Program-made: the position numbers and the translations under genes | Notes under the pieces: model-generated | Seen by the model: the letters and a program-made list of their open reading frames with translations, nothing else | What the model was told of the DNA's origin: nothing | Database searches by the model: none | Shown: positions 1 through 4,900 of the stretch, in pieces | How the letters are laid out: each line of letters starts with the position of its first letter | Numbering within the stretch: the first letter of the stretch is position 1 | From: CAZUQA01 sp964622375 | Lineage (GTDB): Bacteria; Bacillota_I; Bacilli_A; Erysipelotrichales; Erysipelotrichaceae | Assembly: GCA_964622375.1 (NCBI GenBank) | Contig: CAZUQA010000156.1 | Span: 1-10,778 of the forward strand | Direction of reading: 5' to 3' | DNA: 10,778 nucleotides

Positions 1-128
1 TTTTTGGCTTTGGCGATATCGCGAGAACAGACCATAACCAACTCAGCCTGTCGACTCTCGATTATGCCTTGAGCTACGCGCCTGCTGATGCCACCGGCGC
101 CTAACATTCCTATTTTAATTTTTTCCAT
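1..128 (-). CDS. Gfo/Idh/MocA-type NAD(P)-dependent oxidoreductase, N-terminal fragment
   Basis: Only the first 42 codons are in the window; the gene runs off the left edge. The ATG at 128-126 opens a frame beginning MEKIKIGMLGAGGISRRVAQ and continuing to AELVMVCSRDIAKAK. This is a beta strand, a glycine-rich dinucleotide-binding turn (GAGGIS, residues 10-15), a helix, and a second strand followed by SRD, the layout at the start of the Gfo/Idh/MocA family Rossmann fold. Members oxidise or reduce sugars, cyclitols or related hydroxyl compounds with NAD(P). The substrate cannot be read from this fragment, because the Lys-Pro motif and C-terminal domain are missing. A weak ribosome site (TGGAA, about 8 nt upstream) precedes the start. 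The gene follows yneF in the same direction, with a terminator-like hairpin between them. Another Rossmann dehydrogenase family is possible, but the GAGGI..R and SRD pattern favours this one. Confidence 0.75.
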   Translation of the reverse strand, partial: MEKIKIGMLGAGGISRRVAQGIIESRQAELVMVCSRDIAKAK

Positions 129-142
129 ATTGCTTATTCCAT

Positions 143-166
143 AAAAAATAGCACGTTTGTGCTATT
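143..166 (-). terminator. Intrinsic terminator or attenuator overlapping the yneF stop codon
   Basis: Read on the minus strand, arm AATAGCAC (166-159) and arm GTGCTATT (154-147) form a perfect 8-bp stem around an AAAC loop. The stem runs directly into six T residues (148-143). The yneF stop codon TAG lies inside the left arm. The stem has only three G-C pairs per arm, so strength is moderate. The next gene starts only 14 nt past the T-run. Confidence 0.65.
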
Positions 167-374
167 GTCCCATCGTCTTCATTATTTGTCGGATTTGTGC
201 TTCACTGGGTTTACGACCCATTTGCATAAACATCGCCCTGATCATTTTCTCATTGACCGGGGGATTTTCTTTAATTTGTTTCATCATGAATTTTCTGGTC
301 AAAAAGAAACCTGCACCACCACCAATTACCAACCCCAAAACAAAGTAAAGAACCGAAAACCAAAAATTATTCAT
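162..374 (-). CDS. yneF: UPF0154 family membrane protein YneF
   Basis: A 70-residue protein, the usual length for the UPF0154 (YneF) family of Bacilli and mollicute-related bacteria. Residues 6-26 form one hydrophobic, glycine-rich membrane segment (VIGGGAGFF), followed by the basic stop-transfer TRK. The rest is a cytoplasmic helical tail. Family hallmarks are KENPPVNEKMI (35-45) and MQMGRKPSEAQIRQIM (50-65), matching the NPPINE and MQMGMKPS blocks known from B. subtilis YneF. The biochemical role of the family is not established. GGAGG lies at 384-388, nine bases before the ATG, and an extended -10 promoter lies just upstream, giving a leader of roughly 18 nt. The stop codon is inside a terminator-like hairpin. 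The gene follows the probable 6S RNA gene in the same orientation. Confidence 0.92.
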   Translation of the reverse strand: MNNFWFSVLYFVLGLVIGGGAGFFLTRKFMMKQIKENPPVNEKMIRAMFMQMGRKPSEAQIRQIMKTMGQ

Positions 375-392
375 AGTATAAAACCTCCATTA

Positions 393-407
393 CCAAGCAT
401 TATAGCA
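393..407 (-). promoter_or_regulatory. Extended -10 promoter of yneF
   Basis: On the minus strand, TGC (407-405) is followed by a perfect TATAAT (404-399), an extended -10 element. The region 17 bp upstream (TTATTT) is a poor -35, as expected for TGn-dependent promoters. The predicted transcript starts near 392 and reaches GGAGG at 388-384 almost at once. The same 15-bp string, with one mismatch, sits at the lipoprotein promoter (1846-1832). Confidence 0.7.
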
Positions 408-416
408 TATAATGCT
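396..416. repeat. Perfect 9-bp inverted repeat over the yneF -10 region
   Basis: Arms AGCATTATA (396-404) and TATAATGCT (408-416) are exact reverse complements around GCA (405-407). The dyad places a TATAAT on each strand and overlaps the yneF -10. It could be an operator, or a hairpin at the end of the upstream 6S transcript. No T-run follows it on the minus strand, so it is not a normal intrinsic terminator. Confidence 0.6.
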
Positions 417-428
417 CATTTAAATAAT

Positions 429-580
429 ACCTAAGGAGTCGATTATTCCCTGTTACATACAGGTGGGTATCCTGTCTTCATTATTAGGATCCCTACTAGA
501 ATAGCAGGTATTCAACACAAACAAAGCACATCCGAATTCCCTAAATCAAAATGTTGGAAATATATTTTATCTCCTTAGGT
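429..580 (-). ncRNA. ssrS: Probable 6S RNA (6S-1/BsrA-like regulator of RNA polymerase)
   Basis: 6S RNA binds the housekeeping sigma-RNA polymerase holoenzyme by imitating an open promoter. The predicted transcript starts at about 580, seven bases past a TATGAT -10. Its 5' end ACCTAAGGAG (580-571) pairs perfectly with CTCCTTAGGT (438-429), closing a molecule of about 152 nt. Inside lie a large AU-rich bubble; an upper arm (UGU 530-528 with ACA 475-473, CUUU 526-523 with GAAG 479-476); an apical hairpin CCTGCTA (508-502) with TAGTAGG (498-492); and a small hairpin CCTGT/ACAGG (463-459 with 453-449) after ACCCACC on the 3' side of the bubble. Closing stem, bubble with a 3' hairpin and upper arm are the 6S layout, and the length fits. 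Context agrees: B. subtilis 6S-1 (bsrA) lies beside aspS. No open reading frame with a start near the AAGGAG exists here. The 3' end is uncertain. A different structured RNA remains possible. Confidence 0.75.
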
Positions 581-586
581 AGCTTT

Positions 587-616
587 ATCATAGCGTGAAT
601 TTACTTAAATCGTCAA
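587..616 (-). promoter_or_regulatory. Sigma-A promoter of the probable 6S RNA
   Basis: On the minus strand, TTGACG (616-611; 5 of 6 consensus) is separated by 18 bp from TATGAT (592-587; 5 of 6). It points at the start of the closing stem of the predicted RNA and at no coding region. It has the best -35 element in the window, fitting a constitutively expressed RNA gene. Confidence 0.75.
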
Positions 617-642
617 GTAAAAGCAATTTTACTTAATTTGTC
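600..642. repeat. Direct and inverted repeats around the 6S promoter -35
   Basis: Plus-strand TTTACTTAAATCGTC (600-614) recurs as TTTACTTAATTTGTC (628-642), with 13 of 15 positions identical and a 28-bp offset. Between them AAGTAAAA (615-622) and TTTTACTT (627-634) form a perfect 8-bp inverted repeat around GCAA. The -35 of the 6S promoter (611-616) lies inside this cluster. It could be an operator, an AT-rich UP element, or chance in AT-rich DNA. Confidence 0.45.
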
Positions 643-695
643 GTAATTTTTATGAGTTTCTTGGTTTATTTGCCTTAAACTATACCTCCCCTTCT

Positions 696-723
696 AAAAA
701 AACCTGAGAATTAATCTCAAGTT
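696..723 (-). terminator. Intrinsic terminator of the lipoprotein gene
   Basis: In the minus-strand RNA, AACUUGAGA (723-715) pairs with UCUCAGGUU (709-701) around UUAAU, giving nine pairs with one U-G wobble. A U-run at 702-696 follows, its first two bases closing the stem. It lies 33 bases past the lipoprotein stop codon and separates that gene from the 6S promoter. Confidence 0.8.
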
Positions 724-756
724 CTTTTGTACTAAATATGTGGTAGTTTCGTCCCC

Positions 757-1800
757 TTATTTACTTACTGTAGGATAATACCTAAACTGTAATTCCTCAC
801 TCTCAGATTCTTTATCTAAGTGATAGCTTAAATAAACCTGACCAGTGTAACCCCACCAATAATCAACTTCTGAAGTAGTGATTGCCACTACTTGTTTTTC
901 TGTTACTTCAATCGGGCTTAAGCGCTTGATGATTTTTGTGAATAAAGCAGTATCAACAATAGTCTTTACTTTAGCGGAAGAAGTGAATTTCTTGTGATAA
1001 AATATGTTGATTTCACAGTCACTACCGGGAAAATCGCTATTTTTGTCAGCGAAATAATCAAAAAACGTGATTTCAATAGCCGAGGTAGCATCCAGCACTA
1101 AACAATAATCTTCATAAACCATGAAATTAATCATTGGTAATTGCAGTTTATTTATCGTTGGAATAACTCTTCCTATTTGCTCGCGTAGCGTCTCAATCGG
1201 CTCAGCCTTACTCCCTTGTAGGATTAAGCGTATTTCACCATCACTCATCTCTACCAAAGAGAATTTATTATCCTGATTTAAATCACCGTTTACCTTAACG
1301 GAGACGACAGTTTGATCACCGGCAAGATAATTAACATACTTAGAATAGTTAGCGCTGTCAACTTCGAGAAATCCCGATTCACTTTCAAGAAAATCAATTA
1401 TCAACTCTTGACTTATCTTAGTTTTTGCTAAAGTATTAAATAACTCCGCAAGATGATAGCTATTAATTGAATCTTTTAATCGCACCCCGGCTTTCGCCTT
1501 GAAGATCCAGCTGACGATAAAACTTTCAGGTGTTTCTTCCTTTACTCTAACAGGACTAGTCTGTAAAACAAGAAATTCACCTTCAGCAAGTTCAAACCCA
1601 AAAACTGCCACTTTCCCAATTAAGATTAAATCATACTTATCCAGTTCGCGTGTCAATTCAATCAGACTATCGCGCTGATTGGGAAAGTAAGTATCTTCAT
1701 ACACGCGGCTATCAATTGAAATTTCTTCTTTCTTTTCTTCTGTAGGTCCACAGGCACTAAGCAATAAAAGAACTGACATTAAAACAATAAGTCTCTTCAT
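757..1800 (-). CDS. Putative lipoprotein of unknown function
   Basis: A 347-residue exported protein that I do not recognise. The N-terminus has a short basic start (MKR), a hydrophobic stretch (residues 4-14) and lipobox LSAC with Cys17. After lipidation at Cys17 the mature protein would be anchored to the outer face of the cytoplasmic membrane. A charged linker (EEKKEE) precedes a mixed alpha/beta body without transmembrane segments. It contains an NGDLNQDNKFS stretch resembling a calcium-loop or dockerin-like turn (not repeated, so weak evidence), two further cysteines in VYEDYC and GSDCEI, and an aromatic cluster YWWGYTGQVY near the C-terminus. The body could bind a ligand or partner, but no known solute-binding or enzyme motif is visible. 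AAGGAG sits nine bases before the ATG. It has its own promoter and terminator and lies just downstream of the giant surface hydrolase, as a separate transcription unit. Confidence 0.85.
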   Translation of the reverse strand: MKRLIVLMSVLLLLSACGPTEEKKEEISIDSRVYEDTYFPNQRDSLIELTRELDKYDLILIGKVAVFGFELAEGEFLVLQTSPVRVKEETPESFIVSWIFKAKAGVRLKDSINSYHLAELFNTLAKTKISQELIIDFLESESGFLEVDSANYSKYVNYLAGDQTVVSVKVNGDLNQDNKFSLVEMSDGEIRLILQGSKAEPIETLREQIGRVIPTINKLQLPMINFMVYEDYCLVLDATSAIEITFFDYFADKNSDFPGSDCEINIFYHKKFTSSAKVKTIVDTALFTKIIKRLSPIEVTEKQVVAITTSEVDYWWGYTGQVYLSYHLDKESESEELQFRYYPTVSK

Positions 1801-1831
1801 TTATAGTTTCTCCTTTTCTTGACCCCTTATG

Positions 1832-1866
1832 CCAAGCATTTTAGCACAAGTTATACAAGAACTCAA
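1832..1866 (-). promoter_or_regulatory. Sigma-A promoter of the lipoprotein gene
   Basis: On the minus strand, TTGAGT (1866-1861) lies 17 bp before TAAAAT (1843-1838), which is preceded by an extended-element TGC (1846-1844). Transcription should begin near 1831, about 30 nt before the ATG. The string TGCTAAAATGCTTGG (1846-1832) matches the yneF promoter at 14 of 15 positions. Confidence 0.75.
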
Positions 1867-1900
1867 CAGTGGCTGTAACAGCCCTAGGATAAGCGCACGC

Positions 1901-1928
1901 AAAAAGGTGAATATCTCTATCCACCTTT
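1901..1928 (-). terminator. Intrinsic terminator of the giant surface protein gene
   Basis: On the minus strand, AAAGGTGGATA (1928-1918) pairs with TATTCACCTTT (1913-1903) over 11 positions with one G-U pair. The GAGA tetraloop is of the stable GNRA type. T-run at 1905-1901. It begins 24 bases past the stop codon at 1953-1955. Confidence 0.85.
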
Positions 1929-1952
1929 ACAAGAGCTTAAGTAAACTCTAGC

Positions 1953-4900
1953 TTATTTTTGAAAAATGCGTTTTTTTGAACTGACCGCAAAGATAGTGCC
2001 ACACAAACTCATTAGTGTCAATACTAGCCACACAGCACTAGTATCGCCGGTTCCCGGACCACCATTATTGTTTACATTCACAATGGCGCTAGCAGTCAAG
2101 CCATTTTCGGTTCTTACGGTAATGGTCACTTTTCCTTTCTTCAGGGCTTTAACTAAACCGGCGCTGTCAACTGTAGCTATTGTTGGATTACTTGACTCCC
2201 AAGTCAAAGTTGCGGTAGCTGTATCCGGTGATAAAGTTGCGATTAAATTATAGGTTGAATTTATCGCCAGGTTGATGCTTGTTACATTGAGCGTCACTCC
2301 CGTTGGCAGTACCCGGCTGGAAATAACTGTGATCTCACTGCGATCTCTTATTCTCAGTCGCGGTAAAAAGTCGGTATTGGAAGTTTTATTTTCACCGATG
2401 GAATCAATTCCACTGGCGATTACCCGATCACCGATAGTCACCGGATCAATCGTAACGCCTTTGGTAATATAACTGTTAATGTAAATCGCAATTTCTTTGG
2501 TAGCATCCGCAGGATCAACGACTGTTATTTGCGTAATATTGCCTGTTGCATCCTTATAGACAGCGGTGACAATACCTTCAATTTTAATCAATTTTCCGGT
2601 ATTCTCAGCTTCTAATGCCTCGGTAATCGTGAGATTTGTCGGAGTTACCTTATTGATACTGTAATCGCGTATTACCACTCGTTCAACAGCCAATTGAATT
2701 TCATCCTGGTAAGAACTCACAGTACCGTAAACTCTGATTTTTTGGCCTTCACTGACGCCGGAAGATACCGGGAACAGATTGATACCGCCGGTACTGTCTT
2801 GGACATAGATACAGTCAAAGAAACCGGTATTACCATTTTCATCGAGGCCATTGTAGACGTTGGTTGTCGCAATACCTTCAATGATAACTTTAGTACCAGG
2901 TGGCAACAATTTAGCAGCAGCTATGTCCGTTATTACTACCGGCTTAATCAGCTCTAGCATATTTAATACTATGTTGTAATTACTGTAAGGTAAGGTTGCA
3001 TAGTTCTCAAGCTCTACCTGTACTTCATAATTGGACATAAAAGCACCACCGGCAACGATTACTATCGAACGCTCACCACTACTGTGTTCAACCGTCTCGT
3101 GAGCCATCAGAAGTATTCTACTGTCATATTTTGGTAGTGGAATCTTTGTGCCCCCGCTTAAGCCTAAACCGAAACCATCACCATCATCATCTGAGGAGAA
3201 TGAGCTTAAGTGTCCGCTAACTACTGGAGTAATCGAGTTTGGTAAAGTTGCCAAGGGATTACCGCTTCCATCAACAGCATAGACTGTGGTTCCGGCATAT
3301 TGACTAAAGATTTGTTCACTGCGAACACCGGCTAACAAGGGGCTGGTAAAACCATTGTAGAAAGTTAAGTACAAACGGGCGGTCGAATCACTGCCATGAC
3401 TTACATTGTCCTTGGCTTCATCATCGCCAACACGTAAGCTGGAACCGGCAGCTTGTAGCAAAGCATTTTGTTGGGCCGCCATATGATCACTTGGTGACAT
3501 GGCAGCCATGACATTAGCATAGCTCTCATAAAAATCGCCCCAACCACTTACTATTACCATACCTCCTCTTTCCGCAAAAGCACTAACCGCTGCCAGTTCA
3601 GTACTACTGTAGGTATCATAAGGTACCCGACCGGTACTGCTTCCGCCGGAAGCGATACGACGGCTCGGCACGGTAAACAGGACAGCTTGATATTTCGGGT
3701 TATTTAAGGCAGCAATCAATTCGCTGCTGGTATTCAAAACAACAACACGAATACCGCTTCTAGCCGCGATAGTAATAAAGTTCCCCATGTAATTGGCATA
3801 ATAGCCGCTGACATATTCATTATGATGCGATCCATCGATGCCCACATAAATCAGCTCCGCCTCATTAAAGACATTGAGTGGAATTTCATAGCTGTAATCT
3901 TTGGTAGTACCTTTTACTCTGATGGTTGCTGTCACCACAATAAAGGTTTCTTCGGCAACCAGTGGTGTATAAGCTGCAGTTAATGTCAAATTAGAATTAG
4001 CTGTAATATTGCTGGCTGTATTATTCACCAAGAAAGGTGCTTGTCCCTTTAGAGCATATGTCATCTTTTCAACAACTGCTACTTCATCTTCGGCATTGAA
4101 CAGCTCAGTGATAATATTTAGGCTCTCATTGGTAACCGGCATGTCAACGCTCAATTTCACCGTGTTGATACCTACTGCCGCTCCTTGACCTAACCAAACT
4201 GGTGCCGTAACTGCAATATGACCATCAGCTTGTACAACTTTGATATAGTAGTACCCACTGCTGGGGTTGTTAATTGTATAATTTAAAATATAGCTTTGAG
4301 CATTAGGATTAACCGTGTAAATCTCCCCACTATTGGTAACTATTGCCACTTTGACAATTCTGTCAGCAACATCCGGATCGGAGATTTCAGCCACAAAATG
4401 AGCTTGAGTCGGTACGACATTGATTATCGTTCCTAATGGCCGATCGTTAAGACTGTAGTATATTTCTAAGTTTTCATCTTCGGTCGCGTAAACCCGGCGA
4501 TCACGCAAGGCGTTGTATAATCCGTCAACTGACAAGTCATTGGTCCAAATCGCCGTGCGACAGGTATTAGAATTGCCCCAGAGGCCTAAGTGGTTATCTT
4601 GATTGTTGGTTGGTGCTACATGCCAGCCTTTTTGCAGCGCTAAATCATATTGGTCATAAGAACGCCAATACATATTACCGCCAACTGCCCCTTCACCATT
4701 GCCGACTTCCAGTAAAGTAATTCTTTGATCGATTACCGGATCAAAATAATTGAAGTTGTTGAAGTTGCCAAAGGTTGGCCCCGGATGATTAAACTGTGAA
4801 ATCGAATCAGGGTGTGCCTTAAGTATTTCATAGTAAGCTCGTAAACCGGCATCGTTAGCTTTGACATTTAGCGGTGAATTATTTCGGCTAACAAAGCCTG

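Noticed and set aside
157..434. Two plus-strand open frames of 63 and 91 residues across yneF
   Set aside because: yneF on the minus strand matches UPF0154 over its full length with a good ribosome site and promoter; the plus-strand frames have neither.
571..576. AAGGAG after the 587-616 promoter as a ribosome site for a small protein
   Set aside because: No suitable start codon lies 5-12 bases downstream, and this string is explained as half of the 10-bp closing stem.
681..695. Strong Shine-Dalgarno-like AAGGGGAGG on the minus strand
   Set aside because: No ATG, GTG or TTG follows at a workable distance with an open frame; the nearby frame meets TAA within a few codons. It lies just past a terminator.
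1871..1883. Small hairpin GGCTG-TAA-CAGCC upstream of the lipoprotein promoter
   Set aside because: Only five base pairs, no T-run on either strand, and it lies before the -35; it may be chance.
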